In this document: in pieces, positions 41,351 through 54,000 of the stretch
Numbering within the stretch: position 1 is the first letter of the stretch
Layout of the letters: every line of letters begins with the position of its first letter
DNA from: Paralichthys olivaceus
Lineage: Eukaryota; Chordata; Actinopteri; Pleuronectiformes; Paralichthyidae
Assembly: GCF_024713975.1 (NCBI RefSeq)
Contig: NC_091093.1
Location: forward strand, 23,688,501 to 23,752,500
Length of the DNA stretch: 64,000 nucleotides
Direction of reading: 5' to 3'
The notes under the pieces: generated by a model
Told to the model about the DNA's origin: nothing
The model's input: the letters and a program-made list of their open reading frames with translations, nothing else
Databases searched by the model: none
Position numbers and translations under genes: made by a program

Positions 41351-43559
41351 GGTGACGTCATCAGGTGGGTTCAGAGAAATCTACCCCCAACTCAGCAAAA
41401 CATTTTCATAGTCTCTTGTTTATGTATTATATATTTAGAATATATAATTTATCTATGTACTCGTGTTTGATTCTTTCATTCTAATTGTCATTGTTTCTCC
41501 AATCAAGCATTTAAAAAACATTAACACAACCAACAATCACACAGCTTCAATAGTAAAACTGTCTAGACTGAAGAACTGTTCTCCAAACGGACGTCATTTT
41601 ATTTTACAATCTGTGTTTTACTACACTTCTTAACATGTTTTATATTTCCCTCATTTATTTGACTTTTATATGTTTTCATTTTTCTTAAATTTGATTTAAG
41701 AAAAAAGGAATGATTTGGTTTGTTTGTATGAATGTATAAAACAATTATTGAATAAAAACACAGAGTCGATGATATGGAGTATAAACATGTGTCTGGTGTT
41801 CACTGAGATCCCAAAAAGTAAAAACATAAAGATGAAAAATTCCAAATATGTGTAAAAATGAATAAATATTCTTTGAATGTGTTTCTTTAATTGTTTTTTT
41901 TTTCCCTCACAGGAAATGTGACCACAATTCACAAAAGAGCTGACAAATTAAAATCCTCAGAAAATCAAACAAAACGATAAGTTTTTTAAAGTTTTTTAAA
42001 CTTTGAAATTATGAATTTTTTTTTTGATTGTAAACAAAGAGGTTTAGAAATTCAGACAGAAAATGAAAATATTTTGTTCGTATGGTCACGTTGTCATTAT
42101 TATTACTTTTGCAAAATTAAAGTGAAATTCCGTTCCCATGCGATTCTTTGGAAAAAGGCTTTGTATCAGATGACAATTAATCGTACATAAAAATCATCTG
42201 AAAAAAATCATCGGTCCAGTTAGAGACAAAGATTCTTGGGATTGTTTTCCTTCTTTAATATTAAAAACAGCGGAAAGACTCAAAGTCTTGTTTTGTCCAG
42301 TAGTGCAGATCTGAGCCTAATCCACTAGATGTCAGTCTAAACCTGTTTCTATCTGTGCAGGAGTTTCATTGTCATGTGATTTCTATATATTTCATGTCCT
42401 TCAGACTCAGAGTGTTTTCACCACTCTGCACCTGCAGCTCCTCAATATTTTGTTTTTCCTGAAAACCTCTGCCAACATCCACCCACTGTTTCCTGCTCGT
42501 TCTTCTTCGAGTCCTGTTCTTTCTGCTGAGGCCTTAAACCACAAACACAAAAAACTGCTTTGCATGCTCATTCTATTGATTTGATTCTGTACAAACACAA
42601 TCAAGAAACCACCCACAGTAAAACACTGTGACACTACACCAGGCATGCCTAATATTAATCCAAATACACTGCAGACTCCAAACATACCTGCCTATATACC
42701 AAGCTACATCAGCCAAGGACAACTGTTGCTAAAACATCAACGATCTTGACTCTTCACTTCTGTTGAATTACATGAAATGAAACTACACTTTCATATGTTA
42801 CACAGACTTATTTACAATTATAATAATAATGAACATAATTTATCAGGACTTATTTGTGGTTGTACAATTACCCAAGTAAGTAACTTTTCACTCCACGTTT
42901 ATCTTACGGCTGTAGTTACTTTGCAGATTCAGGTTATTATTATAAGGTAACAGATATTATGATTTGATGATGATATTAAAAACATTATGTATTTATTAGA
43001 GATTAGGCTATTTAAGATCAAACCTATACTTTAATCGCATAATCCAACTTTATATTGTAATACCTAGACTCTGAAATGGATCATTTTGCATAATGAACAT
43101 CTTTATTTTACATTTTAAGGTAAATACTTTTGCTTTCATTTTGAAAATATACTTATAACACCATACTGTACTGTTTCTACGGTGTGTTGCTGCTACCTCT
43201 TCCTAAATAAAACACTACATTCACTCTACGTATGCCTCTGTAGAACTGTTGTCAAATCCTGAGTTTAAATATTAATGTATGAATCAGAGACATCATTTGC
43301 AGATTTCCATTTAAATTTTACTCAAGGCTGATTGGCGCAAAAAACAGTTCCTGAAATCCAGGTGATCCCCGCCCACATTAAACCAGAGCAAGTAGCAAAC
43401 ACACACTTGTTTTACTATGTGCTGCGTTGTTTCCCTGCTGATGCCTCTGTGAAGACCAGGAGGGAGTTGCTCAACAACATTCCTGAAATACTCTCCAGCT
43501 GTGAGTGGCCACCGTCTTAACTGATCCCTCCCATTACAAACATACAGTTTATGAGCTCA

Positions 43560-43598
<39 letters not shown>

Positions 43599-43789
43599 CA
43601 ACTCCCTCTTACACACTGATAGAACAACACGTTTAACAAACCCCTGAGAGAGAAAGTATGTGTCTCCTTCTGGATATCATACTGAATTCCTCCCTGTAGT
43701 CAAGAAGAAGTCAAATCCTGTAATTAAGAACATGTATTAATATCTCAATGCATATAATACTCTATACTATAGTCCTTTAATCATGATCT
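41351..43789. other. Gene-free AT-rich intergenic stretch
   Basis: Very AT-rich, with no supported exon. A (CA)n tract lies at 43560-43594. A frame at 43332-43520 that begins with TTG has no splice context and no recognisable domain. Confidence 0.5.
43560..43594. repeat. (CA)n microsatellite
   Basis: About 17 CA units, directly visible. Confidence 0.95.
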
Positions 43790-43960
43790 GGATCATGTAA
43801 TGTCAAATCAGTTCATCCTTAAGTCCAACTGAACATTTGTACCAAATTTAAAGAAATCACCTTTATTCCGTTCTGGAGATATCTGGTTCAGAAGAATGGT
43901 ACGAACCTGAAAACGTATCGTCTCTGGCCCCTGGCTGGCACAGAGGCATAAAAAAGGCCC
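43790..43960. repeat. Interspersed repeat shared with 26560-26790
   Basis: Shares 'catgtaatgtcaaat...gaacatttgt' and 'ggcacagaggcataaaa' features with the copy in TMEM39A intron 2 and with a shorter piece at about 53395-53470. Confidence 0.5.
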
Positions 43961-44452
43961 CAGCGAGTCTAATGTTATGTGACTCCTGGATTTTATTGCG
44001 TGTGGATTTATGTGTAATACTTTCGCTATTTGTATTGTTTAAAATCCTCAGGACATCCCTCTGAAATATGCCTGTACTTCATGATTCATTAAAAACAGAC
44101 CATGGGAACTTCATACAACAAAATAAAGGATGAACTCATATATTTCATATTTCTGCTGAGTTTATTTGCTGAGAAGATACGAAGATGAACAGCGTATGTG
44201 TCTCAATGTTTCGTTTGCCACCGTGCATCTCGCCATTTTAGAAAACACTTCAGCGGACACAAGCGTTGTCACAGACTCTGTCACTGTGGAGGACAAAACA
44301 GACGATTTGTGTGGCTGAGCTGACGGAGCTGATGTGTGAGTGTAGTGAGGACAGACAAACTATGGTTACAACAATGAACAAAGCCATGAGTCATACTCCA
44401 TTACACATTGTCTCCTTTACAGAAGAGTCATATCTCTCTCTCCCTCTCACTC

Positions 44453-44485
<33 letters not shown>

Positions 44486-45694
44486 GCACAGACACGCACA
44501 CACTTGTCAGTACCAGACAGCAGCAGAAACGTTGACGTTAGACTTTCCTCAAATGAAGGCAGGAATAATGAAATTATTGTGAACAGAAGAAGCAATTCAA
44601 CTGATAGATGTGCAGAAATCAGTGGGTCATTGTACTGTGTGTGTGTGTGTGTGTGTGTATGTTTGATAACACAGTAAAGTGTTAGTTAAGCTGTTGACTC
44701 AGCAGTGATAAGAAGAGGCTGAGTAACACTTCATCTTATGTACACAGTCTCACTGGAGGACGTAGACAAACATGATCATTTAAAAATTACAACAATCATA
44801 TCACACCTCACACATAAAAAGATGAAGTGTTCTCAAACAGACTTTACTACAAACATGTTTTCCAGTTAAGCTAAAGTTCAATATCTTAAATGTTTATAAG
44901 AAAATACAAAATGTAATCAGGTTATCTCTCGAAGTTACTTTGTGCAAATTCTAACATGTTTAAATACTATATAAAGAATATTGACATACAGAGAAAAGGG
45001 TAATGCTACTGCTTCTACTTTAAACCACTGCAGCAAATACGGGAACTAACATTAAGGCTTGATATTTTAGTTTAAACACTATACTATAAATAACTTTATA
45101 TGAAAAGAAAACACAAAATGCAACCAAATATATAAAACTTGAATTAAGAAAATATTTCTCATTTTGTAAACATAAGTGCACATCATTTCTGCATCGTTAA
45201 TTCTGTAAAATAAAAGATTTCAAATTAGCGCATATCGCCAAAACGACATGTCTGGTAAAAGGCTCATATCGGCCGGGCTCTAGGGTTTAGTCCCAAATTT
45301 TCCCTGTTAACTCTCCTTTAGTCTCCAAACAACTTTAAAGTGAAACAGATATAAGACTTTGTTTGTAAATGCTCCTCTGGGTTCAGCTACTGTAACAGTG
45401 TCTGTTGTCTTCCCTTTGGTTTAGAGCCGTAAGGAAACTGTGGGCAGAGACACAAACGTATTGGACCATAATAAAAACAACAATTAGTTAAAAGATGCTG
45501 AAAGTCAACATAGAGATGAGGGTGAACTGCAGCGACCATGAGCTGTTCACATTATTACGTCCACCCCCTCTGTAGATGCACATCATTAACATAGGATCAT
45601 GTTGGCGGCTGCTTCCAGCTTTGGTTGACATTAGAGTCTCTGAATCCGGTGTGTCTGTGTCAGAATACATGAGTGTGGACGCACTGCGTGTTGT
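43961..45694. other. Gene-free intergenic stretch
   Basis: Contains (CA)n at 44462-44484 and (GT)n at 44636-44658, otherwise AT-rich. If ILDR2 has a distal last exon this would be part of its 3' region; I could not show that. Confidence 0.4.
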
Positions 45695-45819
45695 CAAACA
45701 ACTGAAGTCAACTCTACAATAACGGTGTTGATGCTATAACTGAGCTTTTTAAATGCAGATATCTCATCAAATTGAAATGAATAAACTCATTGTGCTCGAA
45801 GCGTAAAGTAAAGTCAGAG

Positions 45820-46220
45820 CGTCTTGTAGCGAGATGAGGGAAGACGGACATTGTCCTGCTCATTGTCCAGGTCGTCGACCCACCCACAAGTTCAGTGTTA
45901 GTCCAGCTGAGATATATGAGAGGCAGTTGGTGACAGAAGCTGAGCGGCGATGACCTCATCACTCCGCGACACACGTCACACGAGGAAAGTTCTCGATAAT
46001 AAAAGTGTATCTGTTCGTTGCTTCATCAGCAGCACTGATTCAGCCGTCCACACTCAAAGTCAATTCCATCATCTCTGATCAGCGGACGTGCTGCTCCCCT
46101 CCGGTGTCATGGCCGCGTGCTCCCTCTGCTCCCAGACGTCAGTGTCTGTGTCCGTCAGTCGATCAGACGATGAGGGAGTCTCGGCTGAGGAGGGTGCTCT
46201 ATGGGTGATTAAATAAAGGG
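45820..46220 (+). promoter_or_regulatory. Orphan CpG-rich patch with a small ORF
   Basis: CpG-enriched relative to its surroundings ('ggtcgtcgaccc', 'ctccgcgacacacgtcacac', 'gatcagcggacgtgc'). An ATG in good context (GTCATGGCC, 46109) opens a 35-codon frame starting MAACSLCSQTSVSVSVSRSD and ending in TAA at 46216. A donor-like GGTAAGCC follows directly. No known gene is recognised. It could be the promoter and first exon of a non-coding or short-ORF transcript divergent from ILDR2, or just GC-rich DNA. Confidence 0.3.
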
Positions 46221-46409
46221 TAAGCCATCAAAACAACAGCAGAGTAAACACAAGAATATCAAAGCATATTGTGTTCAGTCGAGTGAGACGGTGCAGTGAC
46301 AGTGGACATTAGCCAGAGGAGGTTATTGTGGTGAAGTAGAACCTGGGACAAACTGCGACTTTCAACTTTTTTTCTAATTATTTACAGATTTGCTTGAAGA
46401 AAACATAAA

Positions 46410-46849
46410 TAGGGGCGGGACAAAATATCGATACAACAATATATCAACATCAACCTGACTCGTGAGATATGATTATCGATTTACTGGCACCAAAACATCT
46501 GGCGACAAATATCGATATTCAGTTATTCATTATATACTTTGGACCATTTTACATGTTAATGATGGCACGTGTGGACATGGACACATTAACAGTGTGCATG
46601 TTAAAGACTAAAAAGGCACTAAGATAAGACTTAATGCATTTATTTCTGCACTCTTTAGCCTCATTTTGTGTCAAACACCGAACCTGCACTTTGACCTCTG
46701 TGGGGGCATTTTATTTTCTTCTTTCTTTAAACAGGTGATTGATGTATGATGTGTTGATTATCACAGAATTGCTGTGTCATCATATTATCGCCTTCGTGGG
46801 CCATATATCGCATATTGAAATGTGAATTAATCTGGGATTCCCACCCCTA
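46410..46849. mobile_element. Non-autonomous hAT-like element
   Basis: The left end TAGGGGCGGGA and the right end TCCCACCCCTA are inverted repeats about 440 bp apart. The interior has 'aatatcgatac', 'gattatcgattt', 'caaatatcgatattc' and 'cttcgtgggccatatatcgc', which I recall from a widespread fish hAT-derived repeat. No transposase frame. Target duplications are not clear. Confidence 0.6.
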
Positions 46850-47802
46850 CTGATAAATTAAGTAATGTTGTTCAGGAAGTCTTTGGTGTTGAATACCATT
46901 TTGACCCAGGTCTGTGAGGGAGGACACAACCGGTTATGATTGTTATGGAGAGTAGTTGGATACAGAACAGAGTCTTCTACCTAGTTTTCACTCTGGTAGC
47001 TTCTGAACCTGACCTGTCAAAAGTACAACAACAACACTTACTTCTCAGCATCAGAGCGGAGATCCCATGTTAATTGTTTTAATCACAACAGGTTTAAAAT
47101 ATTACATATACATATTCTTAGTATAATCGAATTCAAGCTCCCATCCATGCTCTTGAAAATTGAACAAAAAAGAAGTGTGCCATAATCCTAATCACATGAT
47201 CACTCTCAAGGTGCAGGTTTATGAAAACTGTGGAGCCTGAAAATGTGTTTTGGGGTTATATACAGGACTGATAAATGTTTCTACTGTGGACGACCTGCTG
47301 AGTGTTTAATTATTCAATCATCAAATCAAGTTTTTATCTTGTCTGCTCACATCATGTCCCTTCTGTCTCTCTCTCACTCTCTCTAATGAAGAAACAGCAT
47401 AGCATCATTTATAATGTTACTAAACATGACATGACAGTACTTTATTGCTTTGCCCTGATAGTTTCTTAATCATCAGAAAGTTCTGTCCTGGCACTGGGAC
47501 TCTTTGCTCCCTGGAAGAATCATTTCTAATTTAATCTCCAGTTCCTCTGGTTGAAACACAGGTTTAGTTCCTCAAAAGGTTCACAGGCCCCCGGGGAGGT
47601 TTGTTTGGTGGAAATGCCCGAGAAGATATTTGAAAAGACTAGGTGTTAAATTCTCTGTAGTTAGCCAAGTGTTAGCAAATATATTCATCAAATAACAAAC
47701 CTAGAATCAGTTTTTGATGAGAAGAGAAGATGCTACTCACTGCAGTTGCTGCAAATTAGCGAACAATCCTACCAACAATTTATAGGTTTGAATGTAACTC
47801 AC
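46850..47802 (-). other. Stretch downstream of the last located ILDR2 exon
   Basis: I searched it on the minus strand for a short phase-0 exon ending in an angulin-type terminus (S-x-V-V or S-x-V-I). The only in-frame possibility reads ...DSRFVI-stop with its stop near 47688-47690, but its acceptor (GTGAGTAG) is poor. Confidence 0.3.
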
Positions 47803-50800
47803 CACTTTCCGGGACTTGTCTCTGGGTTCCTCTCTGCGGCTGTGCAGGGAGAGGGTAGGAGGTTGAGGGGAGCGAGTGTTTGTGGGGAGCGGCCGTGGTG
47901 ATGGCCTGTCAGTCCTGCTCCGCTCTGTGTCTGAGTAAGGAGGCAGTGAATCTACCTCAGGCCTGTTACTGGGCGAGCGGCTGCAGTGCCAATTGGATTC
48001 TCCGCTGCTCTTTTTCGAGCTGCCCTTTGAGGGTGTGTCTGAATCTTCCTCACCTCGGGCCCCACTCTTCCCCTGGCTGACCCCACGTAATTTAGCCTTG
48101 CGCTCAAGCAGGCTGTTCAGGAATGTGCCATCATAGTCCTTCTCTTGAGAGGAAGTTGATGGCGGACTGACTCTGGGAGGAGGAGGAGCAGGACGATCAT
48201 TATCCCATGTGCCCCTCCTCTTTTTGGGTGAAGGAAGTGGACTTATGTTGTGTCCATTTTTCCTGCTCCATCTGGGATGATCTTCATGATCCCTGTTGTC
48301 TCCCAGCTCATTTTCATCATTGTAATAATGTTGAGCTGGACCATCACGGTAGGAAGGATATCGACCAGACTCCAGAAACTCCATCTCATAGTGTCCTCTG
48401 TCTTCTTCCGACTTCTCTGCTCCTCTGCCTCCTTTCTGCTTGTAACAGGAAGCAAACTCCTCCAGCTCGTCCAGTGAGCCGGTGCGTCCTGCAGAGCGGT
48501 ACGTTTTTCTGTGCAGATGCTCTGAACGAGGGTTCCACCTGCAAAACACAGCCCGAGGCCAAGAGAGGACAGAGTGACGTGTAGGTTTGTGAGGGTGTGT
48601 GTACAGAAACTGAGGATTCAGAGATGACTGTACCTGTTGCGGTTCTCCTCCTCGCTATGGTTCTGCTGATGTAGATTACGTACAAGCCTGCGCGATGGTG
48701 AGGAGGATGGAGGATCATCGCTGTAGCGTCGCGGAGGAACAGGCTCTTCCTGGCATCGCCGAGGCTCTGGATCGGGGTTATCCCGGTGCCGCTTGGGTGA
48801 AGTGAGGTTGTCACGGTAACGCTGTGGCTCTGGGCTGCGGTTGTCACGGTAGCGTTGGGGTTCAAGCTGGGGGTCGTGGTCAGGGATGGCAGGCAGAGCT
48901 TTCTTCTGGATGTTTCTGTATGTTTGGCGGAAGCCTGTTTCTCCCTCGTGGAGAGAGCTCAGCTCGGACAAACTGCAGGCTGAACAGGTCAAGTAAAGTC
49001 ATTCGTCAATAAAGAAAGACACTGCAGATGAAGAAAGCCAGAATCAAAGTCCACATGAAATTAAAAAGTGTCAAAGTGAGAATTGTTAAAATCTTCAGGT
49101 AAGTAGGCATGCAGGCCTGCTACTGTATCACCTCTGAACTACAGGAAACTCAATATGCAGGAAGCTTGAGTGCAGAGAGGCATGCCAAGACAGGCTAAAG
49201 AGAATAAAAAGCCAAAGACACAACAGCAGAATACAGTAGAGCATGCAGTTTCTATCCATCGACATTTATGGACAAGTCTTGACAGATCCTTGAGAGAGTA
49301 AAGCCACGGCACGGGTTCATGAATCTTACACTGGTGGCTGATGGATCTGGAGGGGTTGAAGTGAGCCAGCTGTTTCTCTACATACTGTAGCACCCTGAGA
49401 GAGTCCTGATCCTGAGGTGAAGGCACACGGTAGGGAAGCCCTACAGCATGCATCGGCACTGGAGATACATACTTGACCCATCAGCATAGGAAATCTCTGT
49501 ATGTCTGTGTGTCTGCGCATTTACTTTATTTTCTTCGTTCAGTCATTTTAAAAACACATATTCACTTGCAAATAAAGAGTAAGACCTCACCTGCTGTGAG
49601 TAGGCTGCCGTCTGAAGGGGGGACGGAAGACATCTTGTCCACTAGGGAGGGAGGAGCGATAGGTACCATGGTCGGGACACCAGAGACGAAGTATGGAGGG
49701 TAGGCAGGTGTCTGAGGGGTGGAGGTTCCCGTCTTTATACCCTTACCTGCCTCATACACTAAAAAGAGCAACACACAATCCAAATAAGACATTCCAGGGA
49801 AACACTTAATTCAGGCAGGCTTGTATTCTGAACTTTTGCACCTCCATGTGTGTGTGTGTGTTTATACTCACGGTGTCTGGGGCAGCAGCATGTGTCAGGG
49901 CAGCACCAGCAGCTGACGTAACAGCAGCAGGAGTGAGGACAACACTGACACCAACAAACGCCAACCAACAGCAGGAATAACACACTGCCCAGCGCTACCG
50001 ACGCCACAAACACCCACTCTGGAAGTACAAACAACACACAATCCTGCATAAAACATACATAGAACACACACACTCACATAAAACCAACACATACAGGCAA
50101 AGCTTTACTTGATCACTGTGTAGACACAATTGGCTTGTTTTAAAGCACCGCACTTCTGCAACAAACTGATGTAGTAGAACCATGAATATATCAGTGTTTT
50201 CTATTCCACACAGAGTCAAAATCCAGTGTCTACATTAACCACAATGCAACACAGTTGATTGGAGATGTTGAGGGGCTGTGCTCGTAGCGGCTAACTAAAC
50301 TTCAGGCCTGGAGTGAGCTATCGAAGTCTAATAACCAACATTGCTTTAAACCCAAATGATGCTGCCCTCATGTGAATTCAATTAATTGAATGATTTATCA
50401 CAGCTCCCTGCCCTTGAGGGATGTGACGTTTTTATTATGACCCTCCACCAAGGAGGTTGTTTGTATCTGCACAGGATTACACAAAATCTAAAGGTGGGAT
50501 TCACAAGAAACTCGGTTCTTTATTCACTTTTTATTTCTTTCACTTCAGCACAAAAGCTACACATGTACTAACGTATGACAAGATAGAAATCCTTGAAAGT
50601 CTGAAGTATTATAATATCCAGAGAGGATAATGTGGTTAATAAGCAAAATTGTATCAAAAGGAAAGAAATATTTTAACATATTTTCCCTTAATGCACAAAA
50701 GCTGAAAGCCAGATGGCATGGCATCCTTTCTTCCTCAGTGTGATGCATTTCCTGTAGAACAAGGATGTTGTGACGGGTTAGCGAGGGAGATGAGTGTGCC

Positions 50801-51049
50801 TTCTGTTATTGGGATCTTTTTTAAAACTTTATATGTAACAAATCAGAACAGATTAAACCTTAACCAGAATGTTAAAAAAAAAGTTTAAAAAAAATAAAAA
50901 ATAAAAAAAGACTATTAGATGGTAGAAGTGATAAAGCAAGTAGATCAGATAAACTACATGTATCTGTCTACAGGGACAAAGCAAAGGAAAGGGAAGGGAA
51001 GGGAAGGAGAAGGCAGATAAGGAAATGTTAACAATGTAATGTCCTTCAT

Positions 51050-51093
<44 letters not shown>

Positions 51094-54000
51094 GCTGGCA
51101 CGCAAACACACAGACGCAAAAAACAATCATACACACTCACATGGGAAGCCTGTTTTTGCTACAGGAAGGAAAAGGACAGTTTATGCTGCTCTGAGAGATA
51201 CTAATGGTTTGTCTGTTACAACAAATAAGTTTGTAATGTGATACACACACACACAGACACACACACACACACACACACAGAGCACTGTGGGAGTCGACGT
51301 GGACACATCATGTGCTAATGCAACACTAACTGCTGAGATAAACTCACACTAACCATTCTGACTTGGTGAGTCATTATCGGGGGTCATTTCCACACAATCC
51401 ATCCATTCAATCATCCTCTCCCACAAACTTTGGGATTAAAAAAGTTTTACAGGAATTTGATGTGGCATTAAGAAAACTCCCTCCCTTCCTCCCTTCCTCC
51501 CTTCCTCCCTCCCTCCCTTCCTCCCTCCCTCCTCATCATCACCACGTTTTTACTGGGTTGTGTCCGATGACACGTTAACCGCAAACATAAATAACTGTAA
51601 TGACCATAATAGCTGTTTACCAGCACAACTCATTTTAGTGGGAGCAACGGCCAGCTCATAATCTGACGAGTGCTGAGTAACAACAGCTCTGAGCTCTCTG
51701 AAACACCTGTTACATTATTACCTCTGACATGGAGGTGTGCTATTTGTCTGTCAGGAGGATCACTATTAAAAAACTACCAAGCTGATTTTCTTGACACTTG
51801 GTGGAGGGGTGGGGTATAAAACAAGAGAGTTTTGGAGTGGATCTTATTAAAGGGCAGCATCCAGGAATTCCTTCTCATTTTTTTTGGTCACTTTCTCAAG
51901 AACTAATGTATTGATGATAACAATCACTAAGGGGCTGATATCTGAGTGTGTGTAATTTGTGCAGCTTAAAGGTTCAGTGTGTCAGATTTTGGCATGAATG
52001 AAATATAAAATAATCCCACTGAGGTTTTCATTTGTTTTTAATTTATATAAATGGTATAGTTTTCTTCAGCCTAGAATGAGCCCTTTTCATCGGGAGCATG
52101 CCCTCTCCACGGAGGCTGCCATGTTTTTTAATAGTAGCCCAGACTGGACAAACTAAAAACCTTTTGAGTTTTTATGACAGCTGAAGGCTACCACAGGTTC
52201 TCCTTCATGTTTTTGAAGGGGAGGGTGAGGTGAGAGGTATTCAGCTGCAACATGCAACTTCACCACTAGCTGTCACTAAATTCTACACACAGAACCTTTA
52301 AGTGAATAAAAGGGGACAATTAGGCCTTGGTGGAGGTATGTGAGCTACTGAGAGCTATTCTAGTTTGCTGATGAAAAATGAGGATGGGTTAGACAGTAAC
52401 AGAGCTGTTAGCACAGAAACTACAGTTCTAAATTTCTACCATGTAAAGGGTTCATAGACCTTTGTTTGAAGCAGTAAATAGGGTTAGTATGAATGGAAGA
52501 GACCAGGTGAGGGTGAGGACACATTATGCCCCTACCTGGCATAATCTTCAAATCAAATTCTGGCAGCAGATCTTCAGGCACACCTGAGAAACCTGGAGAG
52601 AGACAGAGCAGAGGTGACGAGAGGAGAGGTGACAAGAGCAGAAAAGAGGAAAGACAGGAGAGGGGGAAATTGGCTTGATGTAATTTGGAATGACTGATTC
52701 AAAGAAAGTTACTTCTGCCACAGCATGCACAAGAAGATAAGGAAGACCAAAACAAAAAGAGATACTTGGAGAAAAAGAAAGAGTTGGCAGGTCAACAGCA
52801 GCATGCACCAGAGGACGTTCTGATATTGTTCCAGTGTGTCCTCACATCAGAGCGACTGATCAGCAGATTGATTGAGATTTCCCATCTTAAAGGCTGTGTG
52901 GGTATCTGTCTGATGAGAAGACCGACTGGAACATGAATCATTCTCGTGATAATAACATGACAAGGTGCTGTGAGTAATGTTACATGCAAGAGCTGCAAAA
53001 ACACAGATGGAAACATTCCTCATACAAAAAAAAAGGAAAACAAACTGCAGATAAGCTGTTTGTTCCTGAAACTATTTCTTTGTCTCTGTTTTCTGACCAG
53101 TCAAGAACGTAACTTCTGGATGAGAACATTAGCACCTTAAGTGAGGGATGAGTTCTGACTGCAATCGATCGTTAAAATACTCAGACCCATTAACTCCAAT
53201 ATAAACAAATCTCTTGTCAAACATTTCATTTCTCCACCATACATAGACCACCAATGTGTAAAATATGCAGGTGATGTTGGCAGGCCTCTCATTTATCGCT
53301 GAAGAAAACAAGATTCAAGAGCTTTTGGCGATAAGGGCAGACAGCAAACAAGACGCATGATCGCAGTGTTCCAGATTAAGGTTTTTCTGTTGTTGTGACA
53401 TTTGATCACCAATATCTACTAAGTTCATCCTTCAGTCCAACTAACTGGAAATTCCCTCAAGGCAAAAATGAAAGGGAACGAATGGACAGACAGACAGCTC
53501 TAAAACATAATGCATCCATCTGGTCAGTGGCTGTCAATGGCCCGCAGGCATTAGAAACCTTTTTGAATGCCAACCCTCACCATAAATCCATAAAGAATCC
53601 GTTTCTTATTTATTAAGTGGATTTTTTGAAAGTCTAAAAGGTTTGATGTTTTTGGAGAAGAAAAACGAAACATCAATTCCAAACACCTGGTATTGTTCCA
53701 GTGTTGTGTCTTGTCTCGTTTCACTTCTCCTTTTTAAGGCCGCAGTAAAGGACTCTACACGAGGTCAGGAGACGAAACATTAGGATTATAGATCAAGGGC
53801 AGTGTAGCACAAGCTGATGAAAAAATGTGCATGGGTGTGTTTTGTTTTGGAGCATATTTCCACATGACCTCATGAGCTGAAGCTTTGTGAGAAGAGAACA
53901 AGACACTGGTGTTTGACCACTGACAGTGTGATTATTGTGGAGAGGAAGAAAAGGAGTATTAAAGCTTTAAAGAGAAGGACTGGAGAAGCAGAGAGGAAGC

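Noticed and set aside
43560-44658. Regularly spaced repeats considered as a CRISPR-like array
   Set aside because: They are simple CA/GT microsatellites without spacers, in a eukaryotic genome.
48207-48584. Plus-strand frame of 125 codons
   Set aside because: Antisense shadow of ILDR2 exon 9.
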